Shown: one piece after another, positions 23,805 to 31,815 of the stretch
How positions within the stretch are numbered: the stretch's first letter is position 1
How the letters are laid out: each line of letters begins with the position of its first letter
Assembly (NCBI RefSeq): GCF_001500045.1
Contig: NZ_LQIX01000056.1
Coordinates: 123,608-187,607 of the forward strand
Length of the DNA: 64,000 nucleotides
Direction of reading: 5' to 3'
Source of the DNA: Mycobacterium sp. GA-1199
Lineage (GTDB): Bacteria; Actinomycetota; Actinomycetes; Mycobacteriales; Mycobacteriaceae
Position numbers and translations under genes: made by a program
Notes under the pieces: generated by a model
Database searches by the model: none
What the model saw: only the letters and a program-made list of their open reading frames with translations
What the model was told of the DNA's origin: nothing

Positions 23805-23813
23805 GTCCAGCGC
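23798..23813. terminator. Hairpin over the DUF3349 stop
   Basis: GCGCTG-AGTC-CAGCGC is a perfect 6-bp stem with a 4-base loop spanning the stop at 23802-23804 and ending just before the convergent glyoxalase stop. It has no T tract. It is plausible as a terminator for both directions, though short. Confidence 0.4.
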
Positions 23814-23814
23814 A

Positions 23815-24186
23815 TCACCGCCGGGTGTCGCGGCGCAGCGGGTGGGTCTCGGGCACCTGGACGAAGATCAGCAGTACTCCGTCGGGGTCGTTGACATGCA
23901 TCTCGTGCAGACCCCACGGTTCCTCGCGGGCCTCCCGCGCGATCGGCACACCCCGACCCGACAACTCCTTCTCGGTGGCGTACACGTCGCGCACCTGAAG
24001 CCACATCGTGCCGCCCGCACGCGGGCCACCGTGACCGGCGAGTTCGATCAACGACTGGCCGGCGTAGAAAACCGTGCCCGCACCGTAGTCGCGGGCGATC
24101 GCCAGCCCCAGCTCGTCGCGGTAGAACGTCAGCGAACGCTGGTAGTCCGCCGGCCGAATGAGCATCCGGCTGGCCAGAATCTCCAT
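23815..24186 (-). CDS. Glyoxalase/bleomycin resistance (VOC) family protein (Rv0546c-like)
   Basis: A 123-residue protein from ATG 24186. It has the two beta-alpha-beta-beta-beta repeats of the VOC fold: ASRMLIRPADYQRSLTFYRD and GTVFYAGQSLIELAGHGG, then MWLQVRDVYATEKELSGRG and LHEMHVNDPDGVLLIFVQ. Metal-ligand candidates are the Glu of LIELAG, the His of LHEMHV and the Glu equivalents near the C-terminus. The reaction could be glyoxalase-like or dioxygenase-like. It lies between DUF3349 copy 2 (convergent) and the fadD gene, matching Rv0546c. Confidence 0.82.
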   Translation of the reverse strand: MEILASRMLIRPADYQRSLTFYRDELGLAIARDYGAGTVFYAGQSLIELAGHGGPRAGGTMWLQVRDVYATEKELSGRGVPIAREAREEPWGLHEMHVNDPDGVLLIFVQVPETHPLRRDTRR

Positions 24187-24205
24187 GACATCGTGTCTAT
24201 CACGC

Positions 24206-25747
24206 TCAGCCGATCCGCCGCCCGACACCGTCCCAGTAGGGTTCGCGCAGCGCACGCTTGAGGATCTTGCCGCTCGGAGTGCGGGGCAGGTCCTCGGCGA
24301 ACGACACCGACTTGGGCAACTTGAAGCCCGCCAGCCGCTCGCGTGCGTACGCGATCAACCGCACTTCGCTGGGGGAGCAGCCCGGGGCGGGCACCACGAC
24401 AGCCTTCACCGCCTCACCCCACGTCGGGTCCGGCACACCGATCACCGCCACATCGGCGACGTCCGGGTGCGTCATCAGAACGTTCTCGACCTCCGTCGGG
24501 TACACGTTCTCACCGCCGGAGACGATCATGTCCTTGACCCGGTCGTGCAGGTACACATAACCCTCGGCATCGACGTAACCGGCGTCGCCGGTCTTCAGCC
24601 AGCCGTCAGGGGTGACGGTCGCCGCCGTCGCCGCGGGGTTGTTCCAGTAGCCGCGCATGTTCTGGCGGGAGCGTGTCCACACCTCGCCGACCGCGCCGGT
24701 GGGGACGTCGCGGCCCCCGTCGTCGACGATGCGCACCTCGACCCAACCGAACGGCTTACCGCAGGAGCGCAGCAGTTCGGGGTCGTGACGGTCCAGTTGG
24801 GTGATGGATCCGGTGGTTTCGGTCTGCCCGTACACCTGCAGCAGATCGCAGTTGAACCGTTCGAGCGCCCGGACCAGGACGTCGTCGGTGATCGGCGATG
24901 CGCCGTAGACGATGGCGCGCAGGGCCGAGAAGTCCGTCGTCGCGACCCCCGGGGTCTCCAACAGGCGCTGAATCACCACCGGAACCAGCAGCATGTTCGT
25001 AATGCCGTGCTGCGCAACGGCATCGAGGATGGCCGACGGGTCGACGTCGCGAAGCACGACCGTACGCGCACCTTCGCACAGACCCACCAGTGCCCAACCC
25101 GAGCCCGCCATGTGGAACATCGGCATCACGGCCAGGCTCACGCTGTCGGCGTCGAAGCGCCACTTGTCGGCGATCCCGGTGGCCTTGCAGAAGTAGTTGT
25201 CGTTGGTCAGCATCACACCCTTGGGTGAGCCGGTGGTGCCGGAGGTGTACATCAAGAACGCGATATCGTCGGGTTGCGTTGTGACGCAGGGGTCCTCGGC
25301 GGGATAGGTGCTGATCCAGCGATCGAAATCCGGCCAACGGGGATGCTCACCGACGGCGACGACGAGAGCATCCAACCGGTCCTCGATCGCCTCCATGTGA
25401 TTGAAGAATTCGGCGCCGACGATCACCACTTTCGCGCCGGCGTCGTCGATGATGTGCAACATCTCCGGTGGGGCCAGCCGCCAGTTGACCGGCACCACGA
25501 CCGCGCCGAGTTTGGAGAGCGCACAAGCGACTTCGAAGAACTCGATGCCGTTCTTCTCGACGAACGCGACCCGGTCACCGAACCCGACACCGGCGGCGCG
25601 CAGCGCCTGGGCCGCCCGGTTCGATCGGGTGTCGAGGTCGCCGAACGTCGCGGTGCGCTCGCCGGAGATCAACGCGACGGCGTCGCGACGTTCGGCGCCG
25701 AAGACGCGTGCGATGTCGGCGACGGTCGCGATGTCAGGGTGCGGCAT
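24206..25747 (-). CDS. Fatty acyl-CoA synthetase (FadD-type)
   Basis: A 513-residue adenylate-forming enzyme. The P-loop is MYTSGTTGSPKGVMLT. The acid/adenine motif is LLQVYGQTETTGSITQL, the hinge is WLKTGDAGYVDAEGYVYLHD then RVKDMIVSGGENVYPTEVE, and the catalytic Lys is in RTPSGKILKRALR. It should form acyl-AMP and then acyl-CoA from a fatty or carboxylic acid; chain length is not evident. Its ATG follows the SDR stop with no gap, so translation is coupled, and the upstream TetR and palindromes likely control both. Not directly present at this place in M. tuberculosis. Confidence 0.9.
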   Translation of the reverse strand: MPHPDIATVADIARVFGAERRDAVALISGERTATFGDLDTRSNRAAQALRAAGVGFGDRVAFVEKNGIEFFEVACALSKLGAVVVPVNWRLAPPEMLHIIDDAGAKVVIVGAEFFNHMEAIEDRLDALVVAVGEHPRWPDFDRWISTYPAEDPCVTTQPDDIAFLMYTSGTTGSPKGVMLTNDNYFCKATGIADKWRFDADSVSLAVMPMFHMAGSGWALVGLCEGARTVVLRDVDPSAILDAVAQHGITNMLLVPVVIQRLLETPGVATTDFSALRAIVYGASPITDDVLVRALERFNCDLLQVYGQTETTGSITQLDRHDPELLRSCGKPFGWVEVRIVDDGGRDVPTGAVGEVWTRSRQNMRGYWNNPAATAATVTPDGWLKTGDAGYVDAEGYVYLHDRVKDMIVSGGENVYPTEVENVLMTHPDVADVAVIGVPDPTWGEAVKAVVVPAPGCSPSEVRLIAYARERLAGFKLPKSVSFAEDLPRTPSGKILKRALREPYWDGVGRRIG

Positions 25748-26632
25748 CTACTTGTTCGGTTGTACGCGTTGCCGTTTCATCACGGCATCGACGACCGCGG
25801 GCGCGAAGCTGTTGAGCACCTGGGCGCTGACGGCCATCCGCGGCGCGATCCGCACGGGCCGGGTTCTGGCGGCCGTGATCATCCAGTCGGCGGCCTCGTC
25901 GGAGGACAGCCCGGGCAGGCCGTCGTAGGCGCGGGTGGGGGCGATCATCGGTGTGCGCACCAGCGGATAGAACAGCGTGGTGGAGTGCACTCCGTCGGCG
26001 CTCCATTCGGTTTCGATGACGCGGCTCACCGCGGTCAGCGCCGCCTTCGAGGCGTTGTACACCGAGAACAACGGCGACGACTCGCTGAGCACACCCCAGG
26101 TCGACACGTTGATGATGTGGCCGTCGCGCCGCTCGCGCATGCCCGGCGCCAGGCCGCGGATCAGTCGCAGCGGTCCGTAGTAGTTGAGCGCCATGGTGCG
26201 TTCGACGTCGTGCCAGCGTTCCAGCGACTCGGCCAGCGGCCTGCGGATCGACCGGCCGGCGTTGTTGATCAGGATGTCGACGCCCCCGAGCTCCGTGGTG
26301 ACCCGCTCGACCAAGCCGTCGACCGCGTCGAGGTCTGACAGGTCACAGGCGTGCGCCCAGGCGTCCCCGCCCTGATCGACGATCCGCTCGACCAGCGCGT
26401 CCAGCAGCTCCTGGCGGCGTGCGGCCACCACGACGGTGGCTCCGCGGCGGGCGAACTTCTCCGCGGCCGCTTCGCCGATGCCCGATGACGCGCCCGTGAG
26501 CAGGATGCGCTTACCGCGCAGGTCGACGATGTCGCGGCCGCGCTGGTACTGCAGCAACTCGGGGACCACCGGCGGGCGCATGGTGGTCAGGACGAGTTGA
26601 TCGGCCAACCGCCGCAACGGGCTCTTGCTCAC
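25748..26632 (-). CDS. Short-chain dehydrogenase/reductase (Rv0547c-like)
   Basis: Read from GTG 26632 the protein has 294 residues, the length recalled for Rv0547c. The Rossmann motif is RILLTGASSGIGEAAAEKF, the structural NNAG is in DILINNAGRSIRRPL, and the active site is VYNASKAALTA with Tyr and Lys, preceded by the Ser of INVSTWG. It should be an NAD(P)-dependent oxidoreductase of a lipid-type alcohol or ketone. It forms a two-gene unit with the fadD. The 61-base gap to the TetR stop contains strong inverted repeats. Confidence 0.85.
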   Translation of the reverse strand: MSKSPLRRLADQLVLTTMRPPVVPELLQYQRGRDIVDLRGKRILLTGASSGIGEAAAEKFARRGATVVVAARRQELLDALVERIVDQGGDAWAHACDLSDLDAVDGLVERVTTELGGVDILINNAGRSIRRPLAESLERWHDVERTMALNYYGPLRLIRGLAPGMRERRDGHIINVSTWGVLSESSPLFSVYNASKAALTAVSRVIETEWSADGVHSTTLFYPLVRTPMIAPTRAYDGLPGLSSDEAADWMITAARTRPVRIAPRMAVSAQVLNSFAPAVVDAVMKRQRVQPNK

Positions 26633-26655
26633 GAGCGGTGAGTCTAGGTGAGGCG

Positions 26656-26700
26656 TTTGTGAGTGAAAACGTTCGCTCATCGATCGAATTCACTCACAAA
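26656..26700. promoter_or_regulatory. Nested inverted repeats between TetR and SDR-fadD genes
   Basis: TTTGTGAGTGAA at 26656-26667 is repeated as its exact reverse complement TTCACTCACAAA at 26689-26700 (21-base loop). Inside lies a second, imperfect dyad TGAGTGAAAACGTTCGCTCA at 26660-26679, of TetR-operator form. The outer repeat overlaps the 3' end of the tetR gene and could also act as its terminator. The inner dyad is 28 bases from the SDR start and would fit promoter control. Confidence 0.5.
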
Positions 26701-27338
26701 TCGCGCGTGCGGCCCGGGCCGCCGGCCAGCAGGCCCGACGAAGCGAACTTCAGCCCGGCTCGCAACTCGTCGAGGCGGATCGGGTCCTCGGACTCGATGT
26801 AACGCAGTGTCGTCGCCACCGTCATGTTGAAGAACAACCACGCCAACGCCTTTGGGCTGAGCTCGTTGCGGTACTGGTCGTGGTAGTGGTTCATGTGCAA
26901 CGTCGACATCGCCACGAGCGTGGCGTTCAGGCCCGAGATGCTCTCGAACGCGCGCACATGGTCCGGCCGTTCGGCGAGGTACCGAAGCAGGCCGCGGTTG
27001 GCGATCGTCACGTCGACGAGGAAGTCGATGGAGGCCGCCATCGCCTCGGCGGGCTGGGCGAGCGTCACGTCCCGTAGCCGTTCCTCGATGACCGGTGCCT
27101 GCGAGGCGGCGAGGTGTTCGATGGCGGCCTCGAGGATTTCGTCCTTGTCGGCGAAGTACTGATAGATCGATCCCTTACTGACCCCCGCGCGATCAGCGAT
27201 CAGGTTCGTCGTCACCTGCGCGGGGTCGGTGGTCAGGAGCAGACCGGCCGTGGTCTCGACGATTTTTGCGACCATCTCACGAGAGCGCTGCTGCTTCGGC
27301 GTCTTACGGCGTGCTGACCTGCGTTTATCGCTGCTCAC
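26694..27338 (-). CDS. TetR-family transcriptional regulator
   Basis: A 214-residue regulator. A basic N-terminus (SSDKRRSARRKTPKQQRSRE) precedes the helix-turn-helix TTNLIADRAGVSKGSIYQYF ending ADKDEILEA. The C-terminal domain is long and helical, with a His/Tyr cluster MSTLHMNHYHDQYRNE that could bind ligand. It lies upstream of the SDR-fadD pair on the same strand and divergent from the MpaB gene at 27421. It may control either side; the palindromes lie on the SDR side. Confidence 0.87.
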   Translation of the reverse strand: MSSDKRRSARRKTPKQQRSREMVAKIVETTAGLLLTTDPAQVTTNLIADRAGVSKGSIYQYFADKDEILEAAIEHLAASQAPVIEERLRDVTLAQPAEAMAASIDFLVDVTIANRGLLRYLAERPDHVRAFESISGLNATLVAMSTLHMNHYHDQYRNELSPKALAWLFFNMTVATTLRYIESEDPIRLDELRAGLKFASSGLLAGGPGRTRDL

Positions 27339-27420
27339 GAGCGCCCCTTACGCGACTTGAATGCGACCCGACGGTCATATTAACCTCGCCTGACTACCTG
27401 GAATGGAGGTGGACACCGCC

Positions 27421-28365
27421 ATGACCGCCACTTCGGACATAGACCTGTCCGTCGACGACGAGCCGATCGAACTGGTCCCGCCGGATTCGCTGACCGCCGA
27501 GCACACTGGGCGTTGGACATTCCTGATCTTCGAGGGCGCGGCGTTCATGATGCAGGCGATGCATCCCGTCATCGCCGAGGTCACCGGCCGCTACTCGGCG
27601 GCATTCCACGGCGATCCGGGCGGGCGCGCGATCCGGTCCATCGACTCGGTGCTGCGGTGGACGTACGGCGGCACCGAAGCCGTCGCCGAGGGAAACCGGG
27701 TCAGGGCCATGCACCGGCCGATGACGATGAAGAGCGCGGAGACCGGCAAACAGATCAGCGCCCTGAATCCCGAGGCGTACCAATGGGTCATCTGCACCGG
27801 CTACATCGTCAACGTCCACGGCGCTCGCCTGTTGATCGGGCGCGACTTCACCGACACCGAGAAGACGCAACTGCTGCGCGACAACCGCCGGCTGGCGCGC
27901 CTGCTGCATGTGCCGATGCGCGACTATCCCGAGACCGATCAGGAGATGACCGAGTACTTCGAGTCGATGATCGACAAGCTCGAGGCCACCCCGCAGGCCC
28001 GGAAGCTGATGGACGACCTGATCACCGGCACGATGGAGATGCCGCCGTCGGTGCCGAAGCTGTTCTATCCGCTGATCAAGGCCATGCTGCGGCCGGTACT
28101 CCGCTTGAACTACCTGTCGATCGTCGGGCTGCTCGACCCGCGCCTACGCGCCAAGCTCGGCGTGAGTTGGAGCCCCGAAGAGGAGCGTCAGCTCAACCGC
28201 ATCTACAAGGCGATCCGCATCGCCTACCGCGTACTTCCCGACCGGCTGACGTACTTCCCGCTGGCCTACCACGCCCGTAAGCACCACCAGTGCCTGGAGA
28301 AGATGGCCGAGCGGCAGAAGAAGTCGTTCGCCTACCGGGTGCCGAGCGCCGTCGCTCAGAAGTAG
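27421..28365 (+). CDS. Oxygenase MpaB family protein (DUF2236), copy 1
   Basis: The start is taken at ATG 27421 because GGAGGTGG lies 8 bases upstream; an in-frame ATG at 27403 contains that site and is less likely. This gives 314 residues. The family core includes AEHTGRWTFLIFEGAAFMMQ, MHPVIAEVTGRYS, SIDSVLRWTYGG, and the later YQWVICTGYIVNVHG and LFYPLIKAMLRPVL. The conserved His residues (MHPV, AMHRPM) are heme-ligand candidates of this latex-clearing-protein-like superfamily. It is divergent from a TetR gene. The substrate is unknown. It overlaps the convergent menB by 10 bases. Confidence 0.8.
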   Translation: MTATSDIDLSVDDEPIELVPPDSLTAEHTGRWTFLIFEGAAFMMQAMHPVIAEVTGRYSAAFHGDPGGRAIRSIDSVLRWTYGGTEAVAEGNRVRAMHRPMTMKSAETGKQISALNPEAYQWVICTGYIVNVHGARLLIGRDFTDTEKTQLLRDNRRLARLLHVPMRDYPETDQEMTEYFESMIDKLEATPQARKLMDDLITGTMEMPPSVPKLFYPLIKAMLRPVLRLNYLSIVGLLDPRLRAKLGVSWSPEEERQLNRIYKAIRIAYRVLPDRLTYFPLAYHARKHHQCLEKMAERQKKSFAYRVPSAVAQK

Positions 28366-29267
28366 CGCGGGAAGGCGCTCCAGTCGGGGTCCCGCTTCTC
28401 CAGGAACGCGTCGCGGCCCTCGACCGCCTCGTCGGTCATGTACGCCAATCGCGTTGCCTCACCGGCGAACAACTGCTGACCCACGAGGCCGTCGTCAGTG
28501 AGGTTGAACGCGTACTTGAGCATCCGGATCGCCTGCGGCGACTTGCCGTTGATCTCCGACGCCCACTGCAGTGCCACCTTCTCCAAATCGGCGTGGTCGA
28601 CGACCGCGTTGACCGCACCCATCGCGTGCATCTGCTCCGCGGTGTACGCGCGGCCGAGGAAGAAGATCTCGCGGGCGAACTTCTGGCCTACCTGCTTGGC
28701 CAGATAGGCGCTGCCGTAGCCGCCGTCGAAGCTGCCGACGTCGGCGTCGGTCTGCTTGAACCGGGCATGCTCGCGGCTGGCCAGCGTCAGGTCGCATACC
28801 GCGTGCAGGCTGTGTCCGCCGCCGGCCGCCCACCCGTTGACCAGACAGATGACCGGTTTGGGCATGAACCGGATCAGCCGCTGCACCTCGAGGATGTGCA
28901 GGCGCCCGGCGCGCGCCGGGTCGACGGTTTCGGCGGTCTCGCCCGATGCGTACTGGTAACCGCTGCGGCCGCGGATCCGCTGATCCCCGCCGGAGCAGAA
29001 CGCCCATCCACCGTCCTTCGGCGAGGGGCCGTTACCGGTCAGCAGCACCACACCGACGTCCGATGACATCCGCGCATGGTCCAGGACGCGGTACAGCTCG
29101 TCGACGGTGTGCGGCCGAAACGCGTTGCGCACCTCGGGCCGGTCGAACGCAACGCGCACCGTCGGCTGCGCGACACCGTCGACGACCTGACGGTGGTAGG
29201 TGATGTCGGTCAGCTCGAAACCGTCGACGGCTTGCCACAGCGATGGGTCAAAGGGGTTGTCACTCAC
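28356..29267 (-). CDS. menB: 1,4-Dihydroxy-2-naphthoyl-CoA synthase MenB
   Basis: A 303-residue crotonase-fold enzyme that closes the second ring of menaquinone from o-succinylbenzoyl-CoA. Family features include the oxyanion-hole segment AFCSGGDQRIRGRSGYQYAS, VNGWAAGGGHSLHAVCDLTL, and the active-site loop ADVGSFDGGYGSAYLAKQVG with the essential Asp/Ser region. The C-terminal DPDWSAFPRYF is typical of MenB. It starts at GTG 29267, overlapping the stop of the upstream Ddn-like gene by 4 bases, so the two are translationally coupled. Length matches M. tuberculosis MenB (Rv0548c) closely. Confidence 0.95.
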   Translation of the reverse strand: MSDNPFDPSLWQAVDGFELTDITYHRQVVDGVAQPTVRVAFDRPEVRNAFRPHTVDELYRVLDHARMSSDVGVVLLTGNGPSPKDGGWAFCSGGDQRIRGRSGYQYASGETAETVDPARAGRLHILEVQRLIRFMPKPVICLVNGWAAGGGHSLHAVCDLTLASREHARFKQTDADVGSFDGGYGSAYLAKQVGQKFAREIFFLGRAYTAEQMHAMGAVNAVVDHADLEKVALQWASEINGKSPQAIRMLKYAFNLTDDGLVGQQLFAGEATRLAYMTDEAVEGRDAFLEKRDPDWSAFPRYF

Positions 29268-29713
29268 GGGGTTACCTTATCGATGCGGAAAACCGGGCAG
29301 CGGCCCGCGAGCGCTTCGAACTCGTCGGGGTCGGGTCCGGTGACCAGCCCCGCGCCCTTGATGAAGTCCACGCCGGTGGGCACCTTCGACGGGAACTCCC
29401 GCAGCAACGGTCGTGCCTCGTCGATCGGCATCTCCACCATCCGCACCCGTTCGCTGCGGCGGCCGATGTGCAGGGTGACCTCACCGGCGGCCCTGACGTT
29501 GGCGGCCCAGTCCGAGCCGGGTACTCCGCCGACGACGTAGCGCTGCCCGTCGACCTCCATCGGGGTGACCGGGGTCTTGCGCGGCTTACCGGTCTTGCGG
29601 CCGGGCGCCTCGAGCACGACCGGGCCCTTGTCGCCCAGGATGCCCAGCTTCTGCAGGCCGATCATCACCTTGTTGACGTACTTCAGCCACCAGGGCAGGC
29701 GAATGTCGGACAT
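29264..29713 (-). CDS. Ddn-like F420-dependent oxidoreductase family protein, coupled to menB
   Basis: A 149-residue split-barrel protein from ATG 29713. An N-terminal amphipathic helix MSDIRLPWWLKYVNKVMIGL suggests membrane contact. The core GPVVLEAPGRKTGKPRKTPV, YVVGGVPGSDWAANVRAAGE and VTLHIGRRSERVRM matches the Ddn/Fqr family. Some members (M. tuberculosis Ddn and relatives) reduce quinones, including menaquinone, using reduced F420. Its stop TGA overlaps the GTG of menB (GTGA). A tandem paralogue lies 10 bases upstream. A role in menaquinone redox state is attractive but inferred. Confidence 0.82.
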   Translation of the reverse strand: MSDIRLPWWLKYVNKVMIGLQKLGILGDKGPVVLEAPGRKTGKPRKTPVTPMEVDGQRYVVGGVPGSDWAANVRAAGEVTLHIGRRSERVRMVEMPIDEARPLLREFPSKVPTGVDFIKGAGLVTGPDPDEFEALAGRCPVFRIDKVTP

Positions 29714-29723
29714 GGCGCAAACG

Positions 29724-30179
29724 CTACGTGATGACCTCGACGCGGAACACCGGCAGGCGGCCCGCCATGGCCTCGAGTTCCTCGGGCGTCCCGGTCTCCA
29801 ACACCCCGGCACGCGTCATCATCTCGACGCCGACGGGAACTTGCGCCGGGAACTGCCGCAGCACCGGCCGCGCCTCGTCCGGGGTCAGCTCGACGAGGCG
29901 CACTCGCTCGGATCGCCGGCCATACCGCAGCGTGACCTGATTGGCCACGCGGGCGTTGCTCACCCAGTCCGCGCCCGGGTAGCCGTTGATGACGTAGCGG
30001 GCGCCGTCGACGAACATCGGCGTGATCGGCGTCGACCGTGGCTTACCGGTCCTGCGGCCGGGCACGGTCAACACCACAGGGGATTCGTGCCGCGAGATCG
30101 GCAACCCGAGACGCAACAGCACCATCACCAGCTTGTTGGCGAATTTGAGCCACCGCGGGGGTGCCATCCGATCGCCCAT
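29724..30179 (-). CDS. Ddn-like F420-dependent oxidoreductase family protein, tandem copy
   Basis: A 151-residue paralogue of the next gene downstream. The start at 30179 is supported by TAGCCT six bases before it (leaderless type) and an in-frame stop 12 bases upstream. Visible core: RWLKFANKLVMVLLRLGL as amphipathic helix, SPVVLTVPGRRTGKPRSTPI, and YVINGYPGADWVSNARVANQ. The pair differ by substitution throughout, so the duplication is old. The three genes to menB appear to be one operon. F420 binding is inferred from family. Confidence 0.8.
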   Translation of the reverse strand: MGDRMAPPRWLKFANKLVMVLLRLGLPISRHESPVVLTVPGRRTGKPRSTPITPMFVDGARYVINGYPGADWVSNARVANQVTLRYGRRSERVRLVELTPDEARPVLRQFPAQVPVGVEMMTRAGVLETGTPEELEAMAGRLPVFRVEVIT

Positions 30180-30275
30180 GCGGGGAGGCTACCGCTCATA
30201 CCGTGACGACGTAGCCGGAACAACGCACCCGAATGGCCGACGAGGGCGGCCTTGATCTCACTCATGGCGCCGATG

Positions 30276-31517
30276 CTACCGGCGCACCTGACTTACCTTG
30301 TCGCGCAGTATTTCTCGTTCCCGCTCGTTGTCGGTCATGGCGGCGGCGCGCTCGAACTCCGTCGCGGCCTCGTGGTCACGTCCCATTCGGGACAGCAGTT
30401 CGCCGCGCACGCTCGGCAACAGATACGAAGCCTCCAGGCCCGTCAACGCGTCGACGATCGCCAGCCCCGCTTCGGGGCCGTCGGCCATCGCCACCGCCAC
30501 CGCCCGGTTGAGTTCGACCACCGGTGACGGTGCCGCCCGCGCCAATCCGTCGTACAGCGCGACGATGCGGCCCCAGTCGGTGTCGGCTGCGGTCGGCGCG
30601 GTGGCGTGGCACTCGGCGATCGCCGCCTGCAGTGCATACGGACCCCATCCAGTGCCCTTGCGCCGCAACGTGTTCGCGGCGCGTTCGAGCGCGGCCACAC
30701 CACGCTGGATCTGCGCCCGGTCCCATTTCGCCCGGTTCTGGTCCTCGAGCAGGATCGGCCGGCCGTCGCTGTCGGTGCGGGCGGCGAAACGCGACGACTG
30801 CAGCTCCATCAACGCCACCAGGCCGTGGACTTCCGGTTCATCGGGCACCAGCGCGGCGAGCACCCGGCCGAGGCGCAGCGCCTCGGTGCACAGCTCGTCG
30901 CGGATCCAGCGCTGTCCGAACGACGCCGAGTAGCCTTCGTTGTAGATCAGGTAGATCACGCTCAGCACCGCCGAGAGCCGCTCCGGATACTCCGAGCGGT
31001 CCGGCACCTCGAAGGGCACGTTCGCGGCCGAGAGGGCCTTCTTGGCGCGGGTGATCCGCGCGGCGACGGTCGGGGTGGACGTAAGGAAGGCACGGGCGAT
31101 CTCCTCGGTGGTCAGCCCGCCGATGACCCGCAACGTCAACGCGATCCGGCCTTCCCGCGGCAGCACCGGGTGTGCCGAGATGAAGATCAGCCGGAGCACG
31201 TCGTCGTCGATGCGGTCGGGGTCCCACGATTCCTCGACATGGCTTTGGAGTTCGCGAGCCATCGCAGCGTATTTGCTGTCAAGATTCTCCTGGCGGCGCC
31301 ACAAGTCGATGGCCTTGCGTTTGGCAACGGTGGTCAACCATGCGCCGGCGTTGCGCGGAACGCCGGTGACGGGCCACTGCTCCAATGCATCGACGAGCGC
31401 GTCGGCGGCCAGGTCTTCGGCGAGCCCGACATCGCCGACCGAGCGCGTCAGCGTCGCGACGATTTTCGCCGCCTCCATCCGCCACACCGCGTCGACGGTC
31501 GCCTGCACGTCGCTCAC
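30276..31517 (-). CDS. ECF42-type RNA polymerase sigma factor with long C-terminal domain
   Basis: A 413-residue protein from GTG 31517. The sigma-2 region (about 11-78) includes SVGDVGLAEDLAADALVDAL and GVPRNAGAWLTTVAKRKAID. Sigma-4 (about 115-165) includes VIGGLTTEEIARAFLTSTPT followed by VAARITRAKKAL. The C-terminal half, with VLSVIYLIYNEGYSAS and later TPR-like helices ending EREREILRDKVSQVRR, is the hallmark of ECF42. No anti-sigma factor gene is adjacent; in this group the C-terminal domain is needed for activity. ECF42 genes are usually next to DGPF/YCII genes; here the only such gene lies at 45832, about 14 kb away. Confidence 0.88.
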   Translation of the reverse strand: MSDVQATVDAVWRMEAAKIVATLTRSVGDVGLAEDLAADALVDALEQWPVTGVPRNAGAWLTTVAKRKAIDLWRRQENLDSKYAAMARELQSHVEESWDPDRIDDDVLRLIFISAHPVLPREGRIALTLRVIGGLTTEEIARAFLTSTPTVAARITRAKKALSAANVPFEVPDRSEYPERLSAVLSVIYLIYNEGYSASFGQRWIRDELCTEALRLGRVLAALVPDEPEVHGLVALMELQSSRFAARTDSDGRPILLEDQNRAKWDRAQIQRGVAALERAANTLRRKGTGWGPYALQAAIAECHATAPTAADTDWGRIVALYDGLARAAPSPVVELNRAVAVAMADGPEAGLAIVDALTGLEASYLLPSVRGELLSRMGRDHEAATEFERAAAMTDNEREREILRDKVSQVRR

Positions 31518-31573
31518 GCCTTCATTGTGCCGAGCCGATGCAAACCGCGTTTCGTGCGGCGTGTCGCAGCGCT

Positions 31574-31602
31574 TTCCAACTGGTCGCGACGGAAAGTTGG
31601 AA
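31574..31602. repeat. 8-bp inverted repeat just before Rmf-like gene
   Basis: TTCCAACT (31574-31581) and AGTTGGAA (31595-31602) form a perfect 8-bp stem with a 13-base loop, ending 4 bases before the ATG at 31606. If transcribed, the stem would cover the ribosome entry site of the small gene; as DNA it could be an operator shared with the divergent sigma gene. Confidence 0.5.
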
Positions 31603-31605
31603 GGT

Positions 31606-31815
31606 ATGACCCACAGGTTGGTCACAGCGTATTGGGAAGGCCGCAAGGCATTCCCGCACACGCTCGTCAACCCGTACGCGGGACTGGGGGACCGGGCGAT
31701 CGCGAGGATGTGGCGGCTGGGCTGGCAGCGCGCCGCCGACGAGCAGCGGGGCATTCCCAGCGAAGAGGAGCGACTTGCTCGTTTCGCCGCGGAAATCGAT
31801 GCCCTCCTGGACTAG
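31606..31815 (+). CDS. Small Rmf/CrpP-fold-like protein
   Basis: A 69-residue protein. The pattern AYWEGRKAFPHTLVNPYAG followed by MWRLGWQRAADEQ, with G12, N22-P23-Y24, W36, G39-W40 and A43, matches the spacing of ribosome modulation factor and CrpP-type proteins (G...A...NPY...W..GW..A). RMF in gammaproteobacteria binds 30S subunits and promotes ribosome hibernation. Whether this actinobacterial relative does so is unknown. It overlaps the kinase gene by 17 bases, so the two are expressed together, and it is divergent from the ECF42 sigma gene. Confidence 0.6.
   Translation: MTHRLVTAYWEGRKAFPHTLVNPYAGLGDRAIARMWRLGWQRAADEQRGIPSEEERLARFAAEIDALLD

Noticed and set aside
28165..28375. The convergent MpaB-menB overlap as a possible frameshift or fused gene
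   Set aside because: Both genes end with normal family C-termini; a 10-base convergent overlap is ordinary.
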